From JAFDZV01 sp964455525 (GTDB taxonomy: Bacteria; Bacteroidota; Ignavibacteria; OLB7), in the NCBI GenBank assembly GCA_964455525.1, contig CAYVWR010000001.1:930001-994000 (forward strand): a DNA stretch of 64,000 nucleotides. The letters run 5' to 3'. Below the pieces are notes generated by a model. That model had not been told where the DNA came from. It did no database searches and saw only the letters and a program-made list of their open reading frames with translations. Shown here in pieces: positions 47,207 through 56,692 of the stretch. Position 1 is the stretch's first letter, and each line of letters opens with the position of its first letter. The translations under genes and the position numbers were made by a program.

Positions 47207-48994
47207 CTACAACAGCCGCCGTGCATCAATGCAGCGAATAAGCCAATCGCGCTTGCGGGTCAGATCAGCGATGCTCAGATCGCCCTGTGCCTTCGAGAAC
47301 CGGCGTTTCGCCTCGGCATGAATGGTGCTCACCTCGATTGTCCAGCCAAAGGATTTCAGAATAAAAGAGAGCCTTGAGGCGAGCGCGGCACACTCCTGAC
47401 GTAGCTCATGCTCATGCCGGCTGACATCGAGCACATAATCCTTTGTGTTCTGTTTCACCTGCACCTGTGGCGTCTCCGGCCGGGCATATTCCGGGAACAG
47501 CTCCAGGATATGGGTCTGCATATCACGGTGCTGGACCTCCTTCAGCTCCCACATGCTCTCGCCCGGCACCGCACGTGCGCCCCCCTCTTCGCGCTTCCGC
47601 TCATCCTTCAGCTTCACCCCGATCTGCTCTTCGGAGGTAATCCACTCCAGCGTCGTGACGACCTCGGAATCGTTGGCCGCATAGATATCGCAGAGATTGG
47701 CCTCCTCGCTGAAACCATCGTAATAGCGCATGCCACGAAACACCTGCTGCATCGTCTTGGAGTAGGCGCGGACAAGGTCTGCCTTGACGATCACACTGAT
47801 CGGCTTGATATCGGTACCCTCGCCGATCATATCCACCTGCACCATCACATCGACCAATCCCCCGCGGTACTGCGCAAGCAGTTTCTCCCGCTCATATGCG
47901 GCAACATCCTGCCCGATACGAGCTGAGGAGACCTGGGGAAAACGTGCCCGGACAAACTCTAGTATGGCGGCCGCATGGCCGTTGCTCATGGCGATGATAA
48001 GCATCTGATGATTGCGGAACCGGCCTCTGGCATCGGCCTTTTCTTTTTCCTGCCGAAGCGCCGCCCGCTTCTCGGCAAAACGCTCGAACGCCGGACGAAG
48101 GAGCGATTCGAGATAGACCTCGTGAAAACGAAGCTTCTTCCGCGCGAAGTAGGCATCCACGTCGTTTTTATCGCGTGAGATATTGGCAAGCTGCGAGAGC
48201 GACATCTCGACGATCTGCCCCGTATCGGCGTGCATCATCTTCAGCCTGTAGTCGATGACATGTGCCTTTACCCGCTTCAGGATCTTCCCCTCGGCGTGGG
48301 CATCGCGCATGGTCACCTCATGAAGCGCCATATAATACTGCTCGCCGTTGTCGCGCAGCTCGAACGGCACGCCGAAGAGCGTCTTGCTATCGGAGCGCAT
48401 CGGGGTGCCGGAGAGCGCCACACTGCATGTAAAGGGAAACTGCTGGATTTTGGAAGCCCAAAGCCCATCATCGGAGAGATGATGCACTTCATCGAACACA
48501 AACATACAGGGTGCCGACTGGCAGAAGCGCAGAAGCGCCTCATGCCCCCCCTTGCCACTGGCATACTGATAGGTCGTGATAATGATGGCTGTATCGAGGT
48601 TCTTCAGAAAGACCCTCTCGGAATCGGCAACGCAAAAGGAGAACGTGGGAGCGCCCAGGTTATAGAAGACCTGGCTAAGCTCCTTTGGATCGGCATACTG
48701 ATCGCGGAGATTGCCGCGTGGAACAAACACCACAAGTTTGCTGGCCAGCCCAAGGCTATGAGCCACAACAAATGCGGCAAGGGCGGTGATGGTTTTACCA
48801 TACCCCGGCACAAACACACCGAGGTGATTATCCTCCCCACGTTGCAGGGCTGCACCAAGCTTGGCAAGAAAAAGCCCCTGTCCCTGCCGGAAACGAAATC
48901 CGTTCCGCGGATCGATGCCAGGAATAAGACGACTCATGCTCTGCGATCCCTCCGACCCGGTTTTCACGGGGGCGACCGTGTCGTTGTATTGCAT
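47207..48994 (-). CDS. Stand-alone SF2 helicase (DEAD/DEAH box, type III restriction-like)
   Basis: A 595-residue ATPase. Walker A is the unusual VPGYGKT (62-68), motif II is DEVHH (168-172), and motif III is SGTPMRS (195-201). C-terminal motifs include MIGEGTDI and QQVFRGMRYY (motif VI). The fold matches the helicase half of type I/III restriction systems, but no nuclease or methylase domain is in the protein or its neighbourhood. The C-terminal about 130 residues are helical and unrecognised. An ATG at residue 20 (48937) is an alternative start. The gene sits alone between non-coding stretches on the minus strand. Confidence 0.75.
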   Translation of the reverse strand: MQYNDTVAPVKTGSEGSQSMSRLIPGIDPRNGFRFRQGQGLFLAKLGAALQRGEDNHLGVFVPGYGKTITALAAFVVAHSLGLASKLVVFVPRGNLRDQYADPKELSQVFYNLGAPTFSFCVADSERVFLKNLDTAIIITTYQYASGKGGHEALLRFCQSAPCMFVFDEVHHLSDDGLWASKIQQFPFTCSVALSGTPMRSDSKTLFGVPFELRDNGEQYYMALHEVTMRDAHAEGKILKRVKAHVIDYRLKMMHADTGQIVEMSLSQLANISRDKNDVDAYFARKKLRFHEVYLESLLRPAFERFAEKRAALRQEKEKADARGRFRNHQMLIIAMSNGHAAAILEFVRARFPQVSSARIGQDVAAYEREKLLAQYRGGLVDVMVQVDMIGEGTDIKPISVIVKADLVRAYSKTMQQVFRGMRYYDGFSEEANLCDIYAANDSEVVTTLEWITSEEQIGVKLKDERKREEGGARAVPGESMWELKEVQHRDMQTHILELFPEYARPETPQVQVKQNTKDYVLDVSRHEHELRQECAALASRLSFILKSFGWTIEVSTIHAEAKRRFSKAQGDLSIADLTRKRDWLIRCIDARRLL

Positions 48995-49448
48995 TGCGAA
49001 CTGCTACCATCAGAAGAGTTATTGCGCGGAATAGAGAGACCACCTGTCCCCTGAGACCTTCCGAACCAGCCGGGCACATGCTCTGGCAAGCCATGAAGAT
49101 ACGGCAAGCGCGCCGCTTCGCACGACCGAGAATTATATGATTTTGCTAACGAGTTCAGCCATACCGGTCCGATCGCTCCGGCACTGGCAGCGTGGCAACA
49201 ATCCATCACGAAAAATCCCTTGCAGTGAACCATGCCAGCGTCCTTCCCCCCGTTCAGCGGGCAATCGGCCATGGCGCACAGAGAGGTCACCCGAAAAAAA
49301 AATCCCCGGAAGAAATCCGGGGACTCTGTCTTTCCGCATTTCACATCAATGAAACCGGAAGGGTCCTTGGATACTTTTTCAACATCTGATCGCAGGAATC
49401 AGGTCCCTGCACACCACACACAGTGCCACGCTGTGATGTGGATCTGCA
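48995..49448. other. Gap between RiPP precursor and helicase
   Basis: 454 bases with no convincing gene. It contains the terminator at 49303-49323 for the RiPP precursor transcript and, nearer 48995, the presumed helicase promoter. Confidence 0.5.
49303..49323 (-). terminator. Rho-independent terminator of RiPP precursor gene
   Basis: TCCCCGGA/TCCGGGGA, an 8-bp stem with a 5-base loop, followed on the minus strand by nine T residues. It is a textbook intrinsic terminator, 126 bases past the precursor stop. Confidence 0.8.
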
Positions 49449-49670
49449 TCAACCTGCTATCGACGAGCCCTGGGGAAAGTCGAGGAATCCGTTCCCGACA
49501 TTGTTTGTGATCTCCCGCAACGTACCATGCACGATCAGATGCGGGGCGCTATACGGCTTTCCGGTACCAATGCTCTGCTGCTGCATTGAAGCCGCATCAA
49601 TACCTTGTTCCAGAGAGTCTTCAGAGTTCATCGCATTCCATCCATTTCTGATAATCATAGTTCTACGCAT
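49449..49670 (-). CDS. RiPP precursor peptide, lasso-like leader
   Basis: A 73-residue peptide. GAGGCGG lies about 10 bases upstream of ATG 49670; later ATGs (49658, 49631) are alternatives. Residues 40-55 follow the leader pattern of lasso-type RiPP precursors, Y-x2-P-x-L-x3-G-x-L-x2-I-T (YSAPHLIVHGTLREIT, with P43, L45, G49, L51, I54 and T55). If T55 is at -2, as in known lasso leaders, the core starts at N57 and reads NVGNGFLDFPQGSSIAG (17 residues) with D64 at position 8, the ring-closing position of an 8-membered lasso ring. A first-residue Asn is unusual. No cyclase, protease or leader-binding gene is in the window. The terminator downstream supports a real transcript. Confidence 0.6.
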   Translation of the reverse strand: MRRTMIIRNGWNAMNSEDSLEQGIDAASMQQQSIGTGKPYSAPHLIVHGTLREITNNVGNGFLDFPQGSSIAG

Positions 49671-50306
49671 TTGGGCATCCGCCTCATGAGCGATATCGAA
49701 CGTTTCACAGTGAACCGGAGCAACTCCGGCCCTCTTCTACAACAGATAGCCATCTCCCCGATACGCACATAGTAGACATAGCAGGAAGATAGCAACCACC
49801 TCCAAGGGGATACAGGGATAAGCCCTCACCGTGTCTGCAACGAGAGCCGCCCGAGCGATAGGATCAGCGCCAATGCATCAGCGATTTCCATACCAAACGC
49901 TCCGTATCAAGCAGAACATCCATGTTGCTCATGGGAGGCCATGCACAACGTATCTTGTACATCCCTGCATCATCTACGCATGCGAGAAACAAAGTGAAGG
50001 TGGTTGGTCGAGATCGGTACCTGGGTCCTGCATTACCCGGCACACGGCTCGAACGGGCCTGAAAAAGAATAAGCCCACCTTCAACCGGACCTCGCATGCA
50101 TCCACAGGAAGTATGAGATAGACCTGGACGTCTATAAAGACGAGAGATTCAAAGATCGTGATTCGTTGCGTCCGACGCAAACCCGCAAGGGGATTCCCTG
50201 GGTGATTATCAAGAGTTTATCGCAATAAAGTGCACGGGTCCCCTTCCATACTCTCTCGGATGAAAGGGGATTGTACGAAAATCGGTCACAATGCAACCAT
50301 GGCAGT
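49671..50306. other. Gap between heme cluster and RiPP precursor
   Basis: 636 bases with no supported gene. A TTGCGTC-C-GACGCAA palindrome (50166-50180) may be an operator; the terminator of the heme cluster is at 50240-50269. Confidence 0.45.
50240..50269 (-). terminator. Terminator of the heme cluster
   Basis: CCCCTTCCAT/ATGAAAGGGG, a 10-bp stem with one G-U pair and a 10-base loop, 37 bases past the hemL stop on the minus strand. Confidence 0.55.
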
Positions 50307-51608
50307 TCATCCTGCAAACTCGCTCATCACCTCGTCAACCGCCTCAAGCGTCTGTGCGATCTCCTGCTCACCATGGGCAGTCGAGATAAACAACGCTTCA
50401 TACTGCGACGGCGGCAGATATATCCCCCGCCGGAGCATGCCATGGAAGAACCGTGCGAACCGTACCGTATCGCTCGATGTGGCGCCGGCATAGCTATCCA
50501 CCGGACGATCGGTGAAAAAGGGCGTGAGCATCGACCCCACACGATTAACCGTAAGCGCCACATGGTGGCGTGCCGCGCTCTGCTCGATCCCCTCGGCGAG
50601 ACGTGCGGCGGTTGCCTCCAGCGCATCATAAGGCTCCAGCTCTACCAGCATACGGAGCGTCTCCAGCCCTGCCACCACCGCAAGCGGATTGCCCGAGAGA
50701 GTGCCAGCCTGATAAACGCTTCCCACAGGAGAGACCATTTCCATGATATCGCGGCGGCCGCCATAGGCTGCCGCAGGAAGCCCGCCACCGATGATCTTTC
50801 CAAAGGTGAACAGATCGGGCGTTATATCGTAGAGCGCGGCCGCCCCACGAAGGGCAACACGGAATCCGGTCATCACCTCGTCGAACACAAGCAGGCTGCC
50901 GTTGGTGGTGCAGATATCGCGGAGTTCGGCGAGGAACTCCCTGCTGGCAGGCACCACACCCATATTTCCACCGATCGGCTCGATAATGACCGCAGCCACC
51001 CCGGCCGGGTTCGATGCAAACAGTTTCCGTACCGAGGCTATATCGTTAAACGAGGCGATCAGCGTGTCGTTTGCCGTCCCCTTGGTCACCCCTGGAGAGC
51101 TGGGAGCGCCATGGGTAAGCATGCCGCTTCCCGCCTTTATCAGAAAGGAATCGCCATGCCCGTGGTAACAGCCCTCGAACTTGATGATCTTCTCACGTCT
51201 GGTATAACCACGTGCAAGCCGTATCGCCGACATGGTCGCCTCGGTGCCGCTCGAGACAAGGCGCACCATATCGAGACCGGGGATAAGCCCTGTGAGCAGC
51301 TCCGCCATCTCCACCTCCAGCCGCGAGGGGGCGCCGAAACTGGTGGCACGCTCCACCTGCCGCCGTATTGCGGCCAGCACCCGCTCATTGCCATGTCCCA
51401 GGATGAACGGCCCCCATGAACCCACATAATCGATATAACGATTGCCATCGGCATCGCTCAGGTAGGCGCCCTTGGCCTCCTCGAAGAAAATCGGCGTTCC
51501 GCCAACACCTCCGAACGCCCGTACCGGAGAGTTCACTCCCCCTGGTAATACCTTGCGAGCACGTTCAAAAAGGGCAGCACTTGTTTCAAGGGTTCGGATA
51601 GTGGACAT
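50307..51608 (-). CDS. hemL: Glutamate-1-semialdehyde 2,1-aminomutase
   Basis: A 433-residue cytosolic PLP enzyme that converts glutamate-1-semialdehyde to 5-aminolevulinate in the C5 heme pathway. Start 51608 (MSTIRTLETSAALF) is preferred to the upstream in-frame ATG at 51665 because family members begin here. Motifs: PGGVNSPVRAFG near the N-terminus, SSGTEATMSAIRLAR, VFDEVMTGFR (PLP ring Asp) and FGKIIGGGLP, with K271 as the PLP Schiff-base lysine. It is the last gene of the minus-strand heme cluster, 81 bases after hemB. The length is typical. Confidence 0.95.
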   Translation of the reverse strand: MSTIRTLETSAALFERARKVLPGGVNSPVRAFGGVGGTPIFFEEAKGAYLSDADGNRYIDYVGSWGPFILGHGNERVLAAIRRQVERATSFGAPSRLEVEMAELLTGLIPGLDMVRLVSSGTEATMSAIRLARGYTRREKIIKFEGCYHGHGDSFLIKAGSGMLTHGAPSSPGVTKGTANDTLIASFNDIASVRKLFASNPAGVAAVIIEPIGGNMGVVPASREFLAELRDICTTNGSLLVFDEVMTGFRVALRGAAALYDITPDLFTFGKIIGGGLPAAAYGGRRDIMEMVSPVGSVYQAGTLSGNPLAVVAGLETLRMLVELEPYDALEATAARLAEGIEQSAARHHVALTVNRVGSMLTPFFTDRPVDSYAGATSSDTVRFARFFHGMLRRGIYLPPSQYEALFISTAHGEQEIAQTLEAVDEVMSEFAG

Positions 51609-51689
51609 GGAGAGTATATAATTATAAGTGGAGAAGTAGAGCTGCCTAGAAGGGATAACCCGCACCCATGCAGCGGTACCACAAAATGT

Positions 51690-52703
51690 TCACCGCATAA
51701 GCTTATGCAGATTACGGGCAATGCGCTTGGCGAAATAGGTGATAATCATCGAGGCTCCGGCGCGCTGGATAGATAGCAGCGACTCGTTCATCGTGGCATC
51801 CAGATCCATCCAGCCATTGGCGGCGGCAGCATGGAGCATGGCATATTCGCCAGAGACCTGGTAGGCGGCGATCGGAACATCGGTCGTCTCATATAACGCC
51901 CGGATGACGTCGAGATAGGGAAGTGCGGGCTTTACCATCAGGATATCGGCGCCCTCGGCCAGATCGAGCCGGGCCTCCTTCAGCGCCTCACGGATGTTCG
52001 ATGGGTCCATCTGATGCGACCGGCGATCGCCAAAGCTGGGTGTTGATGCGGCGGCATCGCGGAACGGGCCATAAAAACTGCTGGCGTATTTCACTGCATA
52101 CGACATAACCGGAAGGTGCTCGAACCCGGCAGCATCCAGGCCACGGCGGATTGCGCCGATCCGGCCATCCATCATATCGGAGGGAGCGATGATATCGGCG
52201 CCCGCCTCGGCATGCGAGACAGCCGAACGGACAAGCAGGGCCACCGTGGGATCGTTCAGGATCTCCTCGCCATCCAACACCCCGCAATGGCCGTGGTCGG
52301 TATATTCGCACAGGCAGACATCGGTCACCACCAGCATCTCCGGCGTCTCGGCCTTTATAGCCCGAAGCGCCCGCTGCACGATGCCATGATCGGCATAGGC
52401 TCCGGTTCCCTCTGCATCCTTCTCATCCGGCACACCGAACAACAACACGCTCCGCACCCCAAACTCCAGCAGTTCCACACACTCACGCACAGCCTCGTCG
52501 ATCGAGAGCTGAAACACCTCCGGCATTGAAGCCACTTCCCGACGGACACCTTCTCCGGGAACGATGAACAGCGGATAGATAAGCCCCGATGGGCTGAACC
52601 GGGTCTCCCGGACAAGCTCGCGCATGGCAGCGGTTCTGCGAAGTCTGCGCGGCCTGTGCATCTGGGCGTTTCCGCCCTCCAACTGAATGATATGACCACT
52701 CAT
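51690..52703 (-). CDS. hemB: Delta-aminolevulinic acid dehydratase (porphobilinogen synthase)
   Basis: A 337-residue cytosolic enzyme that condenses two 5-aminolevulinate molecules to porphobilinogen. The zinc-site cysteines are C130, C132 and C140 in CLCEYTDHGHC, so the zinc-dependent form is likely. The catalytic lysines are K205 (SYAVKYASSFYG) and K258 (MVKPA). HRPRRLRR near residue 16 is the usual start block, so ATG 52661 is an alternative start. It lies between hemG (148 bases upstream) and hemL (81 bases downstream) on the minus strand. Confidence 0.95.
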   Translation of the reverse strand: MSGHIIQLEGGNAQMHRPRRLRRTAAMRELVRETRFSPSGLIYPLFIVPGEGVRREVASMPEVFQLSIDEAVRECVELLEFGVRSVLLFGVPDEKDAEGTGAYADHGIVQRALRAIKAETPEMLVVTDVCLCEYTDHGHCGVLDGEEILNDPTVALLVRSAVSHAEAGADIIAPSDMMDGRIGAIRRGLDAAGFEHLPVMSYAVKYASSFYGPFRDAAASTPSFGDRRSHQMDPSNIREALKEARLDLAEGADILMVKPALPYLDVIRALYETTDVPIAAYQVSGEYAMLHAAAANGWMDLDATMNESLLSIQRAGASMIITYFAKRIARNLHKLMR

Positions 52704-52851
52704 GATTCAGATCCCATGATATAAACAATCTTGTCCATCATCTACACACTGCCAGCCAACGGCTGGCCCGGACACCCACCACAGCCTCCGGTATCGCCAC
52801 CTCTCCAGCTAAGCATGTACGACACCGGCTTTGTTGCGGCTCATCCGTCCG

Positions 52852-54279
52852 CTATACATCCGGCCCCTGCGGCGCCGGCTCTCCCACGGCATCGAACACG
52901 GCTGCGGCAACGCGTCCGGCCAGAGCACGTGCTGCTGTGATGCAGTCCCCCACGGCAACCCCGCCACGGTAGCTGCCGAGCAGGTGCAGCCCCTGCAACC
53001 GGCTCTCGGCGGCGGCGATCGCTGCAAGAACAGCCCCATATCCAAGATTGTACTGTGGAATGGCTCGTGGCCAGACGTGCAGATCGAACGATATCGGCCG
53101 GGCGCTGATGCCAAGGATACGGCGAAGCTCGCCGTGAATATCATAGACCATCTCATCATGCCCGCGTGTGGCAAGCTCCGGGGAGCGTGCGCCTCCAACA
53201 AACGCCGTCAGGAGCACGGTGCCATCAGGAGCACGATTTGGGAAGAGCGTCGAGGAGAACATCACGCCGAGAATCGTTCGCTTCTCTACTTCTGGAATCA
53301 ACAGGCCGAAACCATCGAGCGGATGCACAACCGACTTGCGATCGTACAACACCGATGCAACGGCAACCGGAGGATGCTCGATGCTGGCAAGCGCCAAAGC
53401 GGCCTCACGATCAAGCGGAGCGATCAACCCGGCGGTGGCATAGGCCTCGGCGGCAATTATCACATGGGTTGCGTTCAGGGTCTCCCCCGCTACGGCAACC
53501 CGCCAGCGGCCACCCGTCCGCTCGACGCGTTCGGCCGATACGCCAAGCCTGATCCGGTCATGCCAGCGTCTCTGGATCGCTCCTGGCAGCATTCCCATCC
53601 CTTCCATCAGCGAGAAGATCCCTTTGAGCGGTTCGGCGGCATTCTGCTCCGCCTGCGCCTTTTTCTTCTGCTTCTTACGATCCTTCGCCCGCCTGATCCC
53701 TCCTTTTACAAGGCTGCCCGACTGCCGCTCCAGTTCGTGCAGAAGCGGAAAGGCATAACGAACGGAGAGACGCTCAGGACGTCCCGCATAGATGCCGGAA
53801 ACAAATGGATTGATGGCGTAATCAAGCACTTCGCGACCAAGACGGCGCTCCACGAACTGGGCGACGCTCTCCTCGATATCGGGCGACATGGCGCTTACAA
53901 ACGGCTCGCGAAGCAGGCGAAACTTGGCCGTGGCTGATAACAGCGAACTGCGAAGAAGCGTTTTCGGCCCGGATGGGGCGGCATGGATCTCCCCGTCGCG
54001 CATGATATACCGATGTGCCGCCCCCTCACCCGGCTGCACTATCTGGTCGCCAAGGCCAAGTTCCCCGATAAGATCCAGCAGATCGCCCCCCCGTGCCATC
54101 ACCGTATTCGGTCCGGCCTCGACCAGCGCTCCCTGCTCGTTACGGCGCGACCCGATCACCCCGCCTAGCGAACGGTTCCGTTCCAGCAGAAGGACATCCA
54201 GCCCGGCCGAGGCAAGCCAATGAAGCGCCGAGGCGCCGGAGATGCCACCACCGATGATAATCACATCGTGGTTATGCAT
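52852..54279 (-). CDS. hemG: Protoporphyrinogen oxidase (HemY type)
   Basis: A 475-residue FAD enzyme that oxidises protoporphyrinogen IX to protoporphyrin IX. ATG 54279 is chosen over the longer frame because a GGAGGGAGGGG ribosome binding site precedes it and the FAD-binding motif VIIIGGGISGASAL follows at once. The C-terminus has LLGSYRGGVAVGDCI, the second FAD contact of the family. A Lys-rich insertion (AKDRKKQKKKAQAEQNA) near residue 210 is unusual. Its start overlaps the hemH stop by 8 bases, indicating translational coupling. The symbol hemG follows common annotation; some databases call it hemY. Confidence 0.88.
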   Translation of the reverse strand: MHNHDVIIIGGGISGASALHWLASAGLDVLLLERNRSLGGVIGSRRNEQGALVEAGPNTVMARGGDLLDLIGELGLGDQIVQPGEGAAHRYIMRDGEIHAAPSGPKTLLRSSLLSATAKFRLLREPFVSAMSPDIEESVAQFVERRLGREVLDYAINPFVSGIYAGRPERLSVRYAFPLLHELERQSGSLVKGGIRRAKDRKKQKKKAQAEQNAAEPLKGIFSLMEGMGMLPGAIQRRWHDRIRLGVSAERVERTGGRWRVAVAGETLNATHVIIAAEAYATAGLIAPLDREAALALASIEHPPVAVASVLYDRKSVVHPLDGFGLLIPEVEKRTILGVMFSSTLFPNRAPDGTVLLTAFVGGARSPELATRGHDEMVYDIHGELRRILGISARPISFDLHVWPRAIPQYNLGYGAVLAAIAAAESRLQGLHLLGSYRGGVAVGDCITAARALAGRVAAAVFDAVGEPAPQGPDV

Positions 54280-55309
54280 CCCCTCCCTCCTTCTGCAACT
54301 GCAATTGCCCGCCATAACGGGCTTCAACCAGATCGGCCAGGGCGGCAATAAAGAGCGGCGAATCGTTCAAGGCGTACATCACCTCATATTTATGGATGCC
54401 GGCATGCTCGGCCACCTCGCGCAGCTCGATGTCCAGCTCATGCAGGGTTTCGATATGGTCGGTCACAAATGCAACCGGGATCACAAGCAGCGAGCGAACC
54501 CCCTCCTGTCCCAACCGTGCCAGTGCATCCTGCGTATACGGCTCCAGCCATTTCACCGGGCCAACCCGGCTTTGAAAGGAGACGCTGTAGGGAAGATCGT
54601 TCCCGCGAGCGTTCATCACCTCCTGCACCGTGGTCGCGATCTGTTGCGAGTAGGGATCGCCCGCCTCTACATCGGCAATAGGGGTTCCATGGGCGGAAAA
54701 AAGAAGGTGCAGCCCCTTGCGCTCCTCCTGGCTGAAACGCTCCCGTATAGTGGCATCAATCCTCTCGTTGATCGCCTCCACATACCGCGGATGCCGATAA
54801 TAATCCTTTACCGACTTTACATGAAAAGACCGTGCATACTGATCGCGGTGCAGATCGCGCCACTCCTTGAAACTGGACCCGGTCGTGGTACGGGAGTACT
54901 GCGGATATAGAGGCATCAAAAAAAGCGTATTGATCCCCAGGCTTCTGAACTCGGCGGCGGCCTCGCGGGTAAACGGATGCCAGTAGCGCATCCCAAGCCG
55001 CACATAAAAGCGGGCCGATCCAGAGAAACGGCGGTTCAGCTCCGCCTCAAGAGCGCGTGCCTGCTCCTCGGTCCGCTCTACCAGAGGGGACTTCCCGCCA
55101 ATCGCCTCATAGTTTGGCGTCACCTTGGGCGTTCTGCGCCGCGCCACAAACTCGGCGAACAGACGACGCGGGAAAAAGCGTCCAAACGGGCCAGGCAATG
55201 GGATCTTGATGATCTCGGGGTCCAGAAACAGATTTGTCAGAAACGGCCGTATCGCATCAAGCGATGTAGGGCCGCCGAGGTTATGAAGGATGATGCCGAT
55301 CTGTTTCAT
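54272..55309 (-). CDS. hemH: Ferrochelatase
   Basis: A 345-residue enzyme that inserts ferrous iron into protoporphyrin IX, the last step of heme synthesis. Start 55309 (MKQIGIILHNLGGP) is the usual ferrochelatase N-terminus; an upstream in-frame start at 55339 adds 10 residues with no support. The catalytic His is H207 in LFSAHGTP and the acidic partner E287 is in DHIETLHELD. YPQYSRTTTGSS is also conserved. It is the first gene of the minus-strand heme cluster and its stop codon overlaps the start of hemG. Confidence 0.95.
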   Translation of the reverse strand: MKQIGIILHNLGGPTSLDAIRPFLTNLFLDPEIIKIPLPGPFGRFFPRRLFAEFVARRRTPKVTPNYEAIGGKSPLVERTEEQARALEAELNRRFSGSARFYVRLGMRYWHPFTREAAAEFRSLGINTLFLMPLYPQYSRTTTGSSFKEWRDLHRDQYARSFHVKSVKDYYRHPRYVEAINERIDATIRERFSQEERKGLHLLFSAHGTPIADVEAGDPYSQQIATTVQEVMNARGNDLPYSVSFQSRVGPVKWLEPYTQDALARLGQEGVRSLLVIPVAFVTDHIETLHELDIELREVAEHAGIHKYEVMYALNDSPLFIAALADLVEARYGGQLQLQKEGGDA

Positions 55310-55853
55310 AAAAATCCTGCTGTCGGTTGTTGATCGCACGAGGAATACCTATCGTACACGCTCCGATTCTTCATCGATACGTCTGTTGACCGCAAAACAG
55401 CGGGCACACCGCCCGCCACAGCCTCTTGACAACAACTGACGACGATCGCCGCATGAGCTACAGTGGACGCTCTGCCAAAGGAAAATAATCACACCCCCTC
55501 CCTTCGCATCGTCTCAATTCGTCAAGCTCCCCATGTAGACTGAGGCGAAACATCGGCGGCGCCACAGCCGTGGCAACATGGCATCATGGGGAACAGGAAC
55601 GGACCGCTTCGCGCAGAACGGGGCAATGATGCCCACAAGACCACCGCCGCCGGGGCGGCACCAGCGACGTATCAGCCGATCATCCCCGAAAGGTCCATAA
55701 GTTTAGGAAGTTGAGCAACGCCGTGCAACTGGCCTGGTGCGCATCGTCCCCCGGACGCTCTTGTATGGATGTGCCAGATCGATCAAACAAGAGAGGCCAG
55801 CCAGATGGTTCCTGAAGCGCTCCGGCGGGCACACCTCATAGGAGTTCCGATCC
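55310..55853. other. Gap between hemH and acyltransferase
   Basis: 544 bases with no supported gene. A small hairpin GCGGGC-ACACC-GCCCGC is at 55401-55417; divergent promoters for the heme cluster and the acyltransferases should lie here. Confidence 0.45.
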
Positions 55854-56588
55854 ATGCTGAAGGCATATCCAACCGCGTTCCATCGCTGGCTTCTGGCCGG
55901 TTATTTCTCTCGCCGCATGCGCAGACGTTTCGCCCGCGTTCTTGCACGTGGCATACAGCGGCTGGAGCCTTGGAACGGTGGAGCGGGGGAGCGTCCGCTT
56001 CTTCTTGTTGCAAACCACTCCTCGTGGTGGGATGCCGTTCTGCCGATCGTCATCTCCTGTTCAACCCTGCATCACGATGCCTATGGCATCATGGAGGAGA
56101 AACAGCTTGAGCGTTACCGCTTCTTCAGCAAGGTCGGGATATTCTCCATCAACCGCGACCATCCGCGCAAGGCTGTTGAATCGCTCCGTTATGCCGCCAC
56201 GCTCCTTGGAGGCACCGGCCGGGTGCTCTGGATATTTCCTCAGGGAAAAATCGTTCCAAACGACTGCCGCCCCATCCGGTGCCAGAGCGGTATCGGACGG
56301 TTGATAGCCATGCTCGGGGAGTGTTCAGTGATTCCGGTAGCCTTTCGCTACGAGGTGGGGCGGGAGGAACTGCCGATCGCCTATGTATCGGTTGGCCAGG
56401 AGGGGCGATTCACCGGGAACGATACACGGTCTCCCCATGAACTTGCCACAGAGGTCGCCACGCTCCTCACCAACGAACTCGACGCCCTTCGCAACGCCGT
56501 CCTCACCGAATCCACAGAGGGATTCCAGCCGCTGCTGAGCGGCCGGGCATCGGTAAGCACACGATGGGATAACGCCCGTGGTATCTAG
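55854..56588 (+). CDS. Lysophospholipid/carotenoid-type acyltransferase (PlsC-like)
   Basis: A 244-residue membrane-associated acyltransferase. It has the catalytic NHSSWWD motif (H55 to D60) and FPQGKI (128-133) in place of the usual FPEGTR, which is closer to acyltransferases acting on carotenoid glycosides or unusual lipids than to PlsC. The N-terminus is a hydrophobic helix. It precedes a PlsC-like gene by 104 bases on the same strand. The acceptor is uncertain. Confidence 0.75.
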   Translation: MLKAYPTAFHRWLLAGYFSRRMRRRFARVLARGIQRLEPWNGGAGERPLLLVANHSSWWDAVLPIVISCSTLHHDAYGIMEEKQLERYRFFSKVGIFSINRDHPRKAVESLRYAATLLGGTGRVLWIFPQGKIVPNDCRPIRCQSGIGRLIAMLGECSVIPVAFRYEVGREELPIAYVSVGQEGRFTGNDTRSPHELATEVATLLTNELDALRNAVLTESTEGFQPLLSGRASVSTRWDNARGI

Positions 56589-56692
56589 CCCTCTCCCCGC
56601 AGCCATAGTTCGGTGGGCCAAGCTATTCTCCCGCATAGGCTCCCACGCCTGCGGCGGCTTCACTCTCCCCTGCTCTCCACTATCTTTGCCGT

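Noticed and set aside
49631..49670. Start of the RiPP precursor at an internal ATG (49631)
   Set aside because: Not excluded, but the first ATG has the better ribosome binding site, so it was kept.
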